A stretch of DNA of 64,000 bases from Aradus depressus (lineage: Eukaryota > Arthropoda > Insecta > Hemiptera > Aradidae). The number at the start of each line of letters is the position of its first letter. Positions within the stretch are counted from its first letter, which is position 1. The stretch spans positions 19,044,222 through 19,108,221 of the forward strand of contig OY759222.1 in NCBI GenBank assembly GCA_963662175.1, given 5' to 3'. Below the pieces are notes generated by a model that ran no database searches, was not told where the DNA came from, and was given only the letters and a program-made list of their open reading frames with translations. Below are positions 13,501 to 24,299 of the stretch, one piece after another. Position numbers and translations under genes: made by a program.

Positions 13501-16500
13501 CATGCCAAACCGAACTTATATACCTACCAAGTCTCATAAAAATCCATTGAGGGGTTCTTGAGTGTTTTGAACTGAAACGCAAAATTGTGATCGATTTGAA
13601 ATCCAAGAACAAAAAAATGTTTGGCTCTCAGGAACGATCACAAAGCTTCTTTTATTCTTCCAATGTTTGTGAAAGCAAAACAAACTTCTTGTCGAGACGT
13701 TAATTTTATAAGAAAACTTTTAATAATGAATAAGTTTCTTATAAACTTTAGCACGCCGTCTTTCGGATGGGATGTTAGGGATGGTTCCGAGCCTGTACGA
13801 TGTCAGGTACTCGTTAAAGACCTTTACCCTATGTGAATAGAAATTGAGGATAGGCAAAATTTAGGACTCCCATAGTAGAGTCGGGCTCATGTCCACCAGA
13901 GTGACGAAAGAGCGATATGACCTTGTAGTTAAAGCCCAATGAGTCTTAATAACTAACTAACAAGTTGCTTCTTCTTTCTATTTTAAACAACGGCGAAATC
14001 GGCCCTTAATAATTATTTTCTATTCGTAGTGACATTATTGCAAGGCATCCAAAGCCGAAAAACTGTAGTATTCTTGTCATGTATTGGTTATTTATTTCTA
14101 GCAACTTTTATACATGTGTACAATACTGTCCACAGATAGAAACTATAGTTGGAGACCATGGACTTGCTGTTATCTCACGGAGTGGTTCTGATCCCTATAA
14201 ATTTATATATGAGTCTGACATTCTTACTAAATTACAGGTAGATTTTTTTTTAATTTTATTTTTAAAACATGTGAATTTTGTGACACTATGAAACCATAGC
14301 CGCACAATTGGTGCAAAACAAACAAAAAATAATTGGAAATCTATTTATGTTTCAAAAAAAATAAAATGCCTCATTTTGACAACAAATGTAAACTATAAAA
14401 ATATCAGTATGGTAAAAATAAAAATTTCATAGGTGAAATTTCTCTCCCGGGGCCATGAATGTCTGTGGATAATACTTTCACAGTTGGAAAGCTTGTTTCT
14501 TTCCGATGGACATAGGCTACATGTACGCTTTATCAAATGAAAACCACAGGGAAAAACCAGCTATATCATTTTTTTTTTTTTTTTTTTGTAATGTAAAAAT
14601 GTGAGGAAAATTCAACTTACTGAAGACGCATGAAGAAATGAGAAAATTCTATTAAAACTATAAAAAAAACTTTATTAAAAATTGTCACAGATGCGAAAGA
14701 CACAAAACTTCAAATAAACAAGGCAAAAACCAGCTATCTTTCGAATGTTCAATCCGACCCTTGAGTTTTCCTTAATAATTTCTGGCCTTGTTGTCACAAA
14801 ATTGATTTAAATGTTGCAAGTTTTATATTTCTCTTTGGAAATTGGCAATTTCTTGGTATATGCTCGAGGTGGGAAGTGAAATTCGTTCTCTTCCAGTTTT
14901 GATGTAGAATTGCAGGCTGATTGTATTATTTTCCTTTTTTCATCAGTTTCAATGGGCTCGGAATCACGAGTGAACTAACCCACTGTCCGTTGTAGGCATC
15001 TTTGTGAAATATAAGTCGAGGATGCTCTATATCTATTTTCAACTCCCGGATATACTTTATTTTCATGGGTGCTTTAAGCTAAGATAGCCTGTTCTTCCCT
15101 GGGCGTGCACGAAGGAGCTGTTTCTTCCCCTGTACGCTTTATTTTAAACGCTTGTTTCACGCTTCTAGACTGGTTTTTTCCCCGTTCGGACAATTCCATC
15201 GTGTCCGGCACCCTCCAAAACATATAGAACCGTCGTTACCTAACTTTCGAAAAAAACTGAGATAGCTGGTATTTCCCCTGTGGTCTTCAAATGGAAGCTG
15301 AACAGTGATGGTAAAAGTGAAGCAAGTCGAAGGAGAAATGGCCGTCCAGGTGCTATTTATTGGGTTTGCTGCTTATACCGTTGAAGATATATCAAAATTG
15401 TATGAAGGAATTGTTGGCAATAAAAATTTATACAAAAAAGTCTGCAACAGCATATACCTATCTATGACAGATAGCCTTCAATATGAGTTTTTATCTCAAT
15501 TGATGTCTGTACTTTTGTCTGTCCGTATGTTTTGGGGAGTTTTTTTTTTTTTTTTAAATATTGACACGTAATAATATCTCTAGCAGTATTGGTTATTAAT
15601 TTTTTTATTTATTTAATACAGAATAATATAACTATAATAACTGAATGGATCAGTAATGAAGTGAGTTCAACGAAGATTCGTCGGGCTTTAAGACGAGGAG
15701 AAAGTGTGAAATATTTGATTCCTAACTCTGTGATAGACTACGTTCGCAACAATTGTCTTTATGGATCTCTGGATAAGTAAGTATAATATATTACCATATT
15801 TATATAATAAGTTGAGAAGGCAAAGGGTTAAAACATACTTGTTCTTTACACAAATTAACTATATATTTTAAATAACAATTAAAACGTTTAGAGAATCACT
15901 CCCATTATTAATATCTATAAAACAACCAAAATATTCCTTTTATAGGACATATTTAATGAGGCGATTTCTATATTTGACTCGAGTTTTGACTAGTTGTTTA
16001 AAAGGAATATTCTGATTGACAGACGGAATAATAGTTAACCTGAAGAACACGTTTTATAGACACTGATGTTGAAAGTGCTTCCCGAAAAGTTTGTAATTGT
16101 GTTTTTTTGAGTCAAAAAATAAATGGGAGAAGTGATGCTGTAATAATATGTTATAGATATTTGTTATAAAAATCTATCATTCATTAACTACTCGAATCAT
16201 TCTTGCACGCTCTTTATAAAAAATATTACATCTTCAATTGTTAACATACGTCTATCCAATATGGTATCCAACATAAAAACCTAATAACTCCCGTTGTATT
16301 TAATGTTTCAACACAAAATTTCATATGTGAATTCAAAACCCCATAAGGACGACACATACATTTTCAGCAGAATCGGCAGAAGGGAAGGCGGAGATCAGTA
16401 ACTTACGATGTAATGAATGTATCTATCGTCATGAAATTTCATATTTGAATTCCAACCCCAATGAGGACATATCCTTGAATAATTATTTAATAAGTTTTCT

Positions 16501-17223
16501 ATAAAATATATGATGATAATTCATGGGCTCCTTCGTGTTTTTGTTTTATACTGTCTAAAATGTTCCTAAATAATTTTATAAGTAACTAAAATACAGATAG
16601 TTGCATGTTTTGCCTTATAAATACACAGCGTGGAAATAAGAAGTGTAACAATTTTGAAAAAACTGAAATTGCGTATAACTTCAAAACTAAGCCTGACACA
16701 GAAAACCTAATAATAGATTTGAATCCAGGAGGCAATTTCCCATAAGAATCAAAAATGATACCCTCAGAAAAATGAATTTAATATATTTTTTTGTTGAACA
16801 GTGTAATTCGTTCTGGTATAGTAGCCTTTGTACTTAGTGTAACTCATTTTCTTATTTTTTTTTTTTGTATTTTCTTGCTACCTCATGGATTACAGTAAGT
16901 ACCAACTATTATATACTAAGTCAAGTGTGTACCAACTGACGCCATCCCCCAGCGATCTCATTCTCACCTCTGTAGACACACCAGACTCGGGTAATTCAAC
17001 CCTCAGTACAGCCTATAGCCCCCCAGGAGGGAATCAACGGCCGGTTCACATGAAACTCAAGTCTCCAGGCAGGGCGGTGCCCATCAGAAAGGTAACAGAA
17101 GAGGAGGAAGCAGAGTTGGAACTAGAGGAAGAGAATAGTTCAACTGAAGAGACGAGGGTGGAAATACAGATTCTGGAGGATGGTAGGATTGAGGTCATCA
17201 GCGACAAGGAGACTACAGTATAG
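10565..17223 (+). CDS. Nmnat: Nicotinamide/nicotinate mononucleotide adenylyltransferase, 6 exons, two isoforms
   Basis: Exons: 10565-10640, 10831-11054, 12118-12309, 14136-14237, 15622-15776 (or read through to 15780), 16896-17223. The long form is 1077 nt (358 aa), the short form 753 nt (250 aa). All borders are GT-AG and phases agree. The enzyme joins ATP and NMN (or NaMN) to make NAD (or NaAD); in insects it also protects axons. Seen: the nucleotide-binding start CGSFNPPT (residues 11-18) with H21 of the T/HxxH signature, SPVHDNY, WESNQEGWTPT, LLCGADLLQSFG, VISRSGSDP, and SSTKIRR (about 213-219), the family's ISSTxxR site. Residues between T18 and H21 are FK where NM is usual. The long form adds a 109-residue acidic, Ser/Pro-rich tail. 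Confidence 0.96.
11555..12050 (-). pseudogene. R1-like LINE 3' remnant in Nmnat intron 2
   Basis: An open minus-strand frame contains TAKTRWTSILKWKEQW, LLSGHGKMRHYLHRFK and SPLCLCGTQEQTVRHLIYTC, the C-terminal CCHC-like region found after the reverse transcriptase of R1/Loa-type non-LTR elements. It is 5' truncated. Its frame stays open for about 165 codons, so it is a fairly young copy. Confidence 0.8.
13198..14058. mobile_element. TIR element (about 860 bp) with nested SINE-1, Nmnat intron 3
   Basis: Left arm 13198-13264 and right arm about 13982-14058 are inverted copies. Both contain AATAATGTCACTAC or its complement and a stretch around AGAAAATAATTAT. A SINE-1 fragment (13748-13960) sits inside. 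There is no transposase, so it is a non-autonomous DNA element. Confidence 0.7.
13748..13960 (+). repeat. SINE-1 copy, head truncated
   Basis: Plus orientation, from the CACGCCGTC body motif to a tail ending AATAACTAACTAA. The tRNA-like head is missing. Nested inside the TIR element of Nmnat intron 3. Confidence 0.8.
14540..15275. mobile_element. TIR element with CCAGCTAT ends, Nmnat intron 4
   Basis: Left end CCACAGGGAAAAACCAGC and right end GCTGGTATTTCCCCTGTGG are inverted copies, about 735 bp apart. No coding sequence is recognised inside. A SINE-2 3' fragment lies just before it at about 14437-14470. Related CCAGCTATGTC ends occur at 33265-34345. Confidence 0.6.
15290..15475. repeat. Dispersed repeat shared with 49425-49600
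   Basis: About 180 bp starting GAAGCTGAACAGTGATGG and running to ACAAAAAAGTCTGC is found again at 49425-49600 with a few changes. In one frame both begin LSSDGKSEAS-like (here LNSDGKSEASRRRNGRPG), but stops follow. Its source is unknown. Confidence 0.6.
15622..15780 (+). CDS. Nmnat: Nmnat exon 5, with dual use as internal or terminal exon
   Basis: Encodes the end of the catalytic domain including SSTKIR and DYVRNNCLYGSLDK. Read straight on, it stops at TAA (15778-15780). The same bases are part of a consensus splice donor: exon ...GGATAA then GTAAGT from 15777. Splicing removes the stop and joins exon 6 in phase (AA + T = Asn), so one site decides between the two protein ends. Confidence 0.9.
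   Translation, partial: NNITIITEWISNEVSSTKIRRALRRGESVKYLIPNSVIDYVRNNCLYGSLDK
16896..17223 (+). CDS. Nmnat: Nmnat exon 6, alternative acidic C-terminal tail
   Basis: Begins after a TTACAG acceptor and continues the frame of exon 5 to a TAG at 17221. The tail has a Ser/Pro-rich stretch (LTPSPSDL, VDTPDSGNS), a basic patch (HMKLKSPGR, VPIRKV) and a strongly acidic run (EEEEAELELEEE). Drosophila Nmnat is known to make isoforms with different C-termini and different cell locations by alternative splicing. That this exon does the same here is an inference. An ATG at 16885 in the same frame lies before the acceptor and is not needed. Confidence 0.88.
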
Positions 17224-18672
17224 AAAGACTGGAGAAAACTTATTTTTTCTTTTTTTAAAAGCTTGTTATTTTATTCAAACTGTTAGTATATTTTTAAGGT
17301 ATACGAGAGGAGATGGAGTAACTTTTTAGACGAGATCCACCCGTTTTTTCCTCTCAAACACAACAAAAGTTGGTGCCGCATTAAGTTCATTTTTAATTAC
17401 CTATACTTCCTATACGAAGTACAGGCCAAGTTTCGATGTTAAGTTATCAAAATAATTTCATATTTCTTACTCTCTGAATCCAAAAATGAAAATTCCTGTC
17501 CCTCTGTATTTTTGTAAGCCCAATAACTTCCGATAGAATGAATGTATCAAAAGTGCTCTTTCATCTCTCGTGGAAATATTCACTTGAAGCTGTTGGTGCG
17601 AGGAGGTACTTCGTATTTATTTCGCGAATACCCTTACTGAAACATGAGAATTTAAATAGTATTTATTTAGAGAAACGAAGTGCCAAAAAAAAAAAGTTTA
17701 ACTGTTGAATTATTTATTTAATTTTTTTAATGTCAATCAGAAGTTTAATACAATTCGTACAATACTTGAGAATTAATTTCATAAATAAATAAAACAAACT
17801 GATTTTTAAAATATTGTCTATTCCACGAAAGATATAAATATATATATATAACTACCGGTTTCGGCCTTACACCATCGTCAGGTCTAGTTATGAACTAAGT
17901 TAGTTTGCAGAGAGCGACCCTTCAAATACATCTCAGGTGAAAGGGTGCTATTAAAACTTGGGAGTCCCCCGGCTGTACCCCAGGTTATTTGTCTGAACAT
18001 TTAATGTGCCAAATACTTAAATAGATTTGTTTAACAGACAATCTAACAGTTTAAATTTATTCAATAGTGGAATACCAATCAGTATTTATTAGAGAAACAA
18101 TTTACTTTCATTGTGTCTTCCGGAATTAATAATACCAGTATTATTAAATTTATAAATTCAAATTGGTTTTCTCCTTTCTTAACAGGTAAGTAATTTTTAC
18201 TGCTCAGGTTTTTGAGACGCATGAAAAACAATAATATTTTTTATACATTTTGTAAAAGAATCTTTGTATTTAAATAAGACCAGATGACTCGCTTTGATGA
18301 AACAATTTTAGTTCTAATAAGTATTTATTTAGAGAAACAAAGTGCCAAAAAAAAAGTTTATCTATTGAATGTTGTATGTTATATTTATTTAATTTTAATA
18401 ATTATAATATTTTATATTTAATTACTTAACAATTAATTTCATGGTTGATAGGCGGATTTAGTGGAGTTACTTGTCAAATAAGTAATACAGAGATATATCA
18501 ATCCAACAATATATTTTATGTATACTACAACTAGTTTCCTCAGGGGGGAATGCCAACATAATAACACATTTATTGCACTAAACAATATATACTTCATGGC
18601 AATGAATTTTTTTTTTTTTACAATATACATATTTTTATAGTTATAGAAAGGAATAGAAACCAAAAAAATATA
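17224..18672. other. Nmnat 3' flank, no gene seen
   Basis: AT-rich sequence after the long-isoform stop. The first clear AATAAA runs are at about 17779-17790. A family B fragment (17500-17600) and a hammerhead-like motif (17859-17881) are the only structured items. Confidence 0.5.
17859..17881 (-). ncRNA. Hammerhead-ribozyme-like core
   Basis: The minus strand reads CTGACGA, a 12-nt stretch closing with GG/CC, then GAAACCGGTA, ending in a GUA that could serve as cleavage triplet. ATAAC upstream and GTTAT downstream can pair as a distal part of stem I. The core boxes are intact. Activity is not shown. Confidence 0.55.
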
Positions 18673-19018
18673 ATAATAACAAATAAATAAAACTGAATAG
18701 AAAGATACAAATAATAACAAATAAATAAAACTGAATAGAAAGATACAAATAATAACAAATAAATAAAACTGAATAGAAAGATACAAATAATAACAAATAA
18801 ATAAAACTGAATAGAAAGATACAAATAATAACAAATAAATAAAACTGAATAGAAAGATACAAATAATAACAAATAAATAAAACTGAATAGAAAGATACAA
18901 ATAATAACAAATAAATAAAACTGAATATTAAGATACAAATAATAACAAATGAATAAAACTGAATAGAAAGATACAAATAATAACAAATAAATAAAACTGA
19001 ATAGAAAGATACAAATAA
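18673..19018. repeat. 38-bp minisatellite, nine copies
   Basis: The marker AACTGAATAG recurs every 38 bp at 18691, 18729, 18767, 18805, 18843, 18881, 18919, 18957 and 18995. Copies are almost identical (one has ATTA for AGAA). The unit has no stop on the minus strand in any frame, which produces long spurious reading frames. Confidence 0.97.
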
Positions 19019-19224
19019 TATTAAAATAATAAATACCCTTCTTATTTTTACGTGTAATTTTCAATTCTAATAATTGTTATGTACATTCATTGTCTATGTA
19101 CACTTAACATGTTACCATTTGTTATCCTACACAACTCATTTATTGTTGACTTGAATTATAACAGTTCATAAATTCTATTGATGTTTTAAAATATTTTTGG
19201 TTTATGTATGTTCAGATTCACTAC

Positions 19225-19250
19225 CTGATGAAGGCAGATAATTGCCGAAC
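19225..19250 (+). ncRNA. Hammerhead-like motif with GAAC in place of GAAA
   Basis: CTGATGA, then a 4-bp stem II GGCA/TGCC with a 6-nt loop, then GAAC. The stem is perfect, but the last core base differs from GAAA, so this copy is probably inactive. Confidence 0.4.
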
Positions 19251-19364
19251 ATTTGTGTTGTGTAAATAAAATATATTGTTAGATATGTTCTGTATTACTT
19301 ATTTATACTTAAGAATTTCTGCATTTTTTGGAAAATATACATTAATGGCTGCTTAGTCGATAAC

Positions 19365-19770
19365 TCAGGATGAATGAATGTATTAACACAACATTTTATA
19401 TGTGTGTCCAGAATCCCATATCGATTTTTAGCCAAATCCGCCGAAGGGAAGGGGGGGTTAGGGGAGTGTCTTAACTCATAAACATGAAATTTCATAAATA
19501 AATTCAAAGCCCTATAAGGACGACACGTAATAATTTTCAGCATAATCAGCCGAAGGGGAGAGGGTCCAATTCAAAAATCCTAATAACTGCCGATGTAATG
19601 AATTCATCAACAACAAATTTAGTATGAGGATTTAGGAGTCCCTATATAAGACAAATATTGATTATTAGCGCAAATGGTCGACTGGATTCCGAGGGGCAGC
19701 GAAAAGTTAATTGATTAATTCGTTCTGGAAAGCTACATTGCCAGTGATCCACGACGATTTTTTTTAGCTC
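19365..19770. repeat. Dispersed repeat family B, longest second copy
   Basis: Shares with 5185-5640 the phrases around AAATTTCATA, GGACGACAC and GTTAATTGATTAATTCG. Lies between Nmnat and the F-box gene. Confidence 0.6.
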
Positions 19771-20117
19771 TGAGAATTTACTATTTTGAAGATCTGAGGT
19801 CTCAGCAATTGTATTGAATTCTTAAGGATAGTTCACAATTGTATATAATCGTTTGTCTGTATGATACTGCATGTCAAAATTTAGAATGATTTGACTGAAT
19901 CTAAGCGCTGTATGAACAAGGTATTAATGCGGAAAATAACGATTTTTTTTTAGAAAGAACCCATGTTTTACATGAATTTTTAATGAAAATTATCACTCGT
20001 CTGGGCTTAAGAAGTGGAAAAATAAAGAGAAGAAGAAGAAAGGAATTATATAATATTCACTAAAATTATTTTCTCTTTTTTAAAGTTATTTTTTCCAAAT
20101 GGTTATTTATTAATAAT

Positions 20118-20462
20118 TGTATGCATTTTTATTTAGGTTTAATTTTCAATGATTTTTTAAAAAATGTATTCTAAAGATTGCATTTTGATTTTAGTGAATT
20201 TAACTATTTTTTTTTTTTAATTATTACTATTTATTGTAGTTTAGTTCATTAGGTTTTATGTTTAGCATCCTATTTGTCATATTGTATGCATTTTTAGGAT
20301 TCATTTTAAATGTTTTTTTTTTTTTTTAATTTTTCTAAAGATTATATTTTGATTTTAGTGAATTTAACTATTACATTTTTAAAAGTTAAGTTAAAAGTTT
20401 TGAATTATTACTATTTATTGTAGTTTAGTTCATTAGGTGTTTTGCATCCTATTTGTATATTG
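20118..20462. repeat. Tandem duplication of an AT-rich block (about 165-185 bp unit)
   Basis: Two consecutive blocks share TTTTGATTTTAGTGAATTTA, TTATTGTAGTTTAGTTCATT and GCATCCTATTTGT in the same order. They differ by poly(T) lengths and a small insertion. Confidence 0.7.
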
Positions 20463-20879
20463 TAATAATATCCTGATACGTTTGGACGTTAACGTTTAAA
20501 GCTAGTATATAAAGTTTGGGATAAAGTAGTCAGACTTTCTTTTCTGATAAAGTCCCTTTAATGTCGAGAATTTTCAATAAATCACTAATTTAGTCTATAT
20601 GTTAAAAGTTTAACACCAACTAAAAAATAGTTAAAATCCTGTTTGCAAACAAGACTGTAGGGGGTAGTTGACTGTAGATTGGGAATTTTTTAAGAGTTCC
20701 TATTTGGGTTTTAGGTCTACAAAAGACTATGGTAATAGTTTTCAGCTTTTTGTGTCTGTTGTATAATCACGGGAAATATGCAGAACATATTTCATGTTTT
20801 CTCTGTTATTATTGATTCTAGTGAAAAACTTACAGAATCAATATGGAAGACATTTTCATTTTAAACATTTTTTGCTCTA

Positions 20880-21530
20880 TATATTTTTTTCACCAACTTA
20901 GTTGGCTGGTGTTTTACACCTAGGGACCTAAGCATCCAATGCTCTTATCCCTTCCCTGGAAGCTCTGGGCTTCCCCCTTATTATATTACCTGTATGTTTA
21001 TACTACCTGAACCAAGCCCTTCTTGAAGTGCTCAGTCTTCCAGTTTCCTTAATGAACCTGAGAATGCTCCCGTGGTCCAATCTTCTAAAGTCCTCCTCTA
21101 TGATTACATCTTTTCCAAAAATGTGGAATCTCGTTCGAGCATATGCCCAGGAAGTGTGCCGCCGTCTCGTTCTCTTCTCCACATCTATCACAGGTGACTC
21201 CTGTGTAGGTGTCTATTGAATGGACCGTGTCCTGTGAGAACTGTTAGTTGCCGAAGCTCGTTCCTTTTGAGGTTCAGGATTCTATCCTTCAACACCTTTG
21301 ACTCCCCTCCCAGGAACATCTTTGTCTGCATGTGTTTTTTTCTCTTCATGACCGCTCCAAAAGATCTCTAGTCTACTTTTCAATCTGGGTTCGGTATGCC
21401 ACCCGGGATAGTACTGGCTCTGGCCTCATAAAGGGCTTACTTAAAGCTGTCTTCCTTGGCTAGTCGGTCTGCCTCCTCGTTTCCCTGAATCCCCGAGTGT
21501 CCTGGAACCCAGTAGAGAATAACGGAAATA
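20880..21530 (-). pseudogene. LINE remnant with RNase H domain end
   Basis: Minus-strand frames, broken by stops and shifts, read WVPGHSGIQGNEEADRLA (the RNase H end motif of non-LTR retrotransposons), then LTVLTGHGPFNRHLHR, then a cysteine-rich ETAAHFLGIC-like stretch. The 3' end runs to about 20880. It is a dead 5'-truncated copy. Confidence 0.8.
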
Positions 21531-21539
21531 AAGAAAATA

Positions 21540-22340
21540 TTTGAGAGATAGCGAGATGGGGTGTGAGGTAGTGGATTAGAGAGGGAGGAGGGGGGGATAA
21601 GCTTTTATATTTGTTATCTGGATATCGCGCGTAATCACCTTCAGGAAAAAGTCAGCGCGACTTGCTATTATAAGTATATATATTGTAACGCTCGTTTATA
21701 GCGCTACTTGTAATTCTTATTTAAATTTACGAATAATAGTTATATGCAATAACGATTATTAGATGACCTGGTTATATATAATTTATAAATAAAAATAAAG
21801 ACTTTAAAATAATTTGTTACATTTTTTTTTATATTTAAAATTCATCAAGACATGTTTTTATGGGTTAGTAACACAAAAATTTTACATACATAGAGATTTT
21901 TTTTGTCTACACAACATTTAACTAAACCTGCGGGACATCTCTCTTTTCTTCTATTGTGCTGGTGGGTGAAATGATGTTTCCAACGTGGTAAGTTGAGTAT
22001 GGTTTGTCGAAATTGCGGCCACGTCTTCTCCTCTTTTCTGGATTCCAAGTGTTTTAGCTAATAGTCGTCGTGTTCTCCATTTCTTTTGTGGTTGGAGTTC
22101 TCCGGGATACTTCCCCTCAGTACCTTTCTTCCTTCTTACCACAGCTTTTAAGAAATCACTGACATTTTCTACTATTCACTACACTCACTTTCACTGAACC
22201 ATCTCTCTCTGCACAGTTCTCTCTTACATCTACCACGAGGGGACAGCCCACTTCTCTCTCGTTTTGGATTCCGCTCTCCCATTGGCCACAATTTTTACAG
22301 CCTTTAACACTAAACATCTGGGTTTTTTTATAACACTTTC
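21540..22340. other. Region with two short overlapping minus-strand frames, function unknown
   Basis: At 21845-22142 the minus strand has frames rich in Lys/Arg (MVRRKKGTEGK; LAKTLGIQKR). GC content is somewhat higher than in the flanks. I recognise no domain, splice structure or repeat partner, and it may be a transposon fragment. Confidence 0.25.
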
Positions 22341-23159
22341 ATATTCCCGTATACAATCCTAATTGCTTACATTTATTGTTAACTAATTATTAGCCAATCA
22401 TTTAATTTTATGACATAATTGAACTAAATGAATTGATATATTTTGATACTATATCGACCCTGGTACAAATCGATTTGATAACCCCCAGTAACCTTCCTTA
22501 GGTCTAATAAAATGATTGTATTTAAGTATCTTATTTTCCATTTCTTAAATATTACATGTAATGGACAATATAGAACATTACAATATATATATTTTTTTAG
22601 CCTGCCCTGGAGATTTTTCCTTTACTTCGGGTATGGTCGGGTCGCTCCCATCACCCACTCGACTAATTTCGTGTGTAAATTTCTAATTTGTTCGTTGTTT
22701 CTGTCGCATTTTTATTATGCACTCTACCAGGTCTGAGATTTGAAAAATCTAAGGACCCAAGACGAGAACGAACTCGCGAGCACAGTGGAGAATCGAGGAT
22801 GCTAGCTCTGCTCATTTAGTTCAGTGAGCGCGAAAGTGTTATTGTTTTCTGTTGCTCTGATATATTGCAGCGACAAGCTAAGTTAAAAACGCATGGTTTA
22901 TCAGCTAATAGAGCGCTCTGGTAGTAGTCGATATAACCTCCTTGATATAAGTCAATGGAGATAGCAACCCTTCGGAAAACATTGATCATTTAATTTATCT
23001 TTATATAATAAGAAAGCAGACTTTTTTGTAATCGACTTACGAATACCACCCTCTCTGATCTGGCCGGGTGGTTATCAACGTCGTATGTAGTTGCATATTT
23101 AGCATGTATTAATTTTGACAAAAATGTTAATTAGAAAAGTTGTTATTGTTTGTTTTCAG

Positions 23160-23412
23160 GTAATGAGAGGTGCATGCCGGCAGTGAAGCGACTGGTGATG
23201 TATGTAGGATGCAACAGAGAGCCTGCCTTTGTCTAGCTTTTGTCATCTGCCTCCTTCCTATGTCTGCTCTTCGCATGCTCTTTCAGTAGTCCTTCTCTAG
23301 GTATCCTCATTAGTTGATCATCGTTATTATACATAGTATTCAGTTATTTTTGTATATTTTTTATTATTATCTAGTCAATGAATGTCAAATTCTTTATAGA
23401 TGATTCAATAAA
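23160..23412 (+). CDS. Candidate orphan terminal exon plus 3' UTR
   Basis: After a strong acceptor (pyrimidine-rich, ending TTTTCAG at 23159), a frame with two leftover bases encodes NERCMPAVKRLVMYVG and stops at TAG 23234-23236. An AATAAA lies at 23407-23412. It cannot continue Nmnat: all Nmnat donor phases give an early stop. It could be the last exon of an unseen gene, a non-coding RNA exon, or chance. Confidence 0.2.
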
Positions 23413-23768
23413 TTATAATGTATGCATTTGTTCAGTGCTTTTTCTTAGTAAAGAGCCCCTCATTCGTTACTAATACGAATATTTCCATTTAATGGGTTGT
23501 TTAAAAAGATTTTGAATTCACAATAATATATTTTTGGTAGGTATATTATTCTACATATTAAATTACAGGCGTTTCGGGAAGTTATTAAAATGTTTTACAC
23601 ATTCAAGTTAGCATAATAATGATTTTCGTCATTATTTAATTTTTTTCTACAAATAGATATTTACAACTGTTTAAAGAAAATATACAATAAGCAAATGTGC
23701 TAAGAGAGAGAAAATGGCAATGTCAAAATGTCAAGAGGGGAGAAACCCTAGACACTGAGTAGCACTCA

Positions 23769-24128
23769 TTAAGTAATCACTGATCTGAGAAGGTCACTAG
23801 GCCATTGGCGCTTAAGGCGTCGTTCGGGATGTGCGGCAGAAGGTAGAGCACGGATTGGAGGATTAATGTGGATATTAAGAGAGGAAAACAACTTTTTGTT
23901 CCTGGATTTAGCTAATTCGGTTACAAATGGGATATTGAGATCAGTGTGAAGGGTTTTGTTGGAGATGTAATAAGGAGCATTGGCTATTGAACGAACGATT
24001 TTGGATTGCAGGGATTGAATGCGCTCGAAATTGGGAGCCAATAATCTAATATAAAAATAATATTTATATATTTTTGAATTAGTGTGCAAATTTATGTAGT
24101 TAGTCCATATTTTTATTTGCAGGGACAA
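23769..24128 (-). pseudogene. Jockey-like LINE 3' fragment
   Basis: The minus frame contains FERIQSLQSKIVRSIANAPY, YISNKTLHTDLNIP and RRLKRQWPSDLL, the C-terminal end of a jockey-type reverse transcriptase ORF. It resembles but is not identical to the copy at 6407-6932. Confidence 0.85.
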
Positions 24129-24162
24129 TATTTTACATTAGAATAGAACCCCATTCGGTTAG

Positions 24163-24299
24163 GGATGATTATTGTGACTCATGCACAACTATGACGTCAT
24201 ATCGCCTACTACCAGTGCGCTCTTTCGTCATTTTGCTGGAGATGAGCCCGACTCTATAGTAGGAATCCTTAATTTAAGCTACTTAGGGTAGTTATTCTT
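24163..24299 (-). repeat. SINE-1 tail half leading into a satellite
   Basis: Begins TTATTGTGACTCATGC and follows the SINE-1 body up to the region of the CATCGTACAG motif, where the tandem array at 24300 takes over. Confidence 0.8.

Noticed and set aside
18439..19064. Three overlapping minus-strand frames coding repeated hydrophobic peptides
   Set aside because: They only reflect the 38-bp minisatellite, whose unit has no stop in any frame; no start, splice or domain supports a protein.
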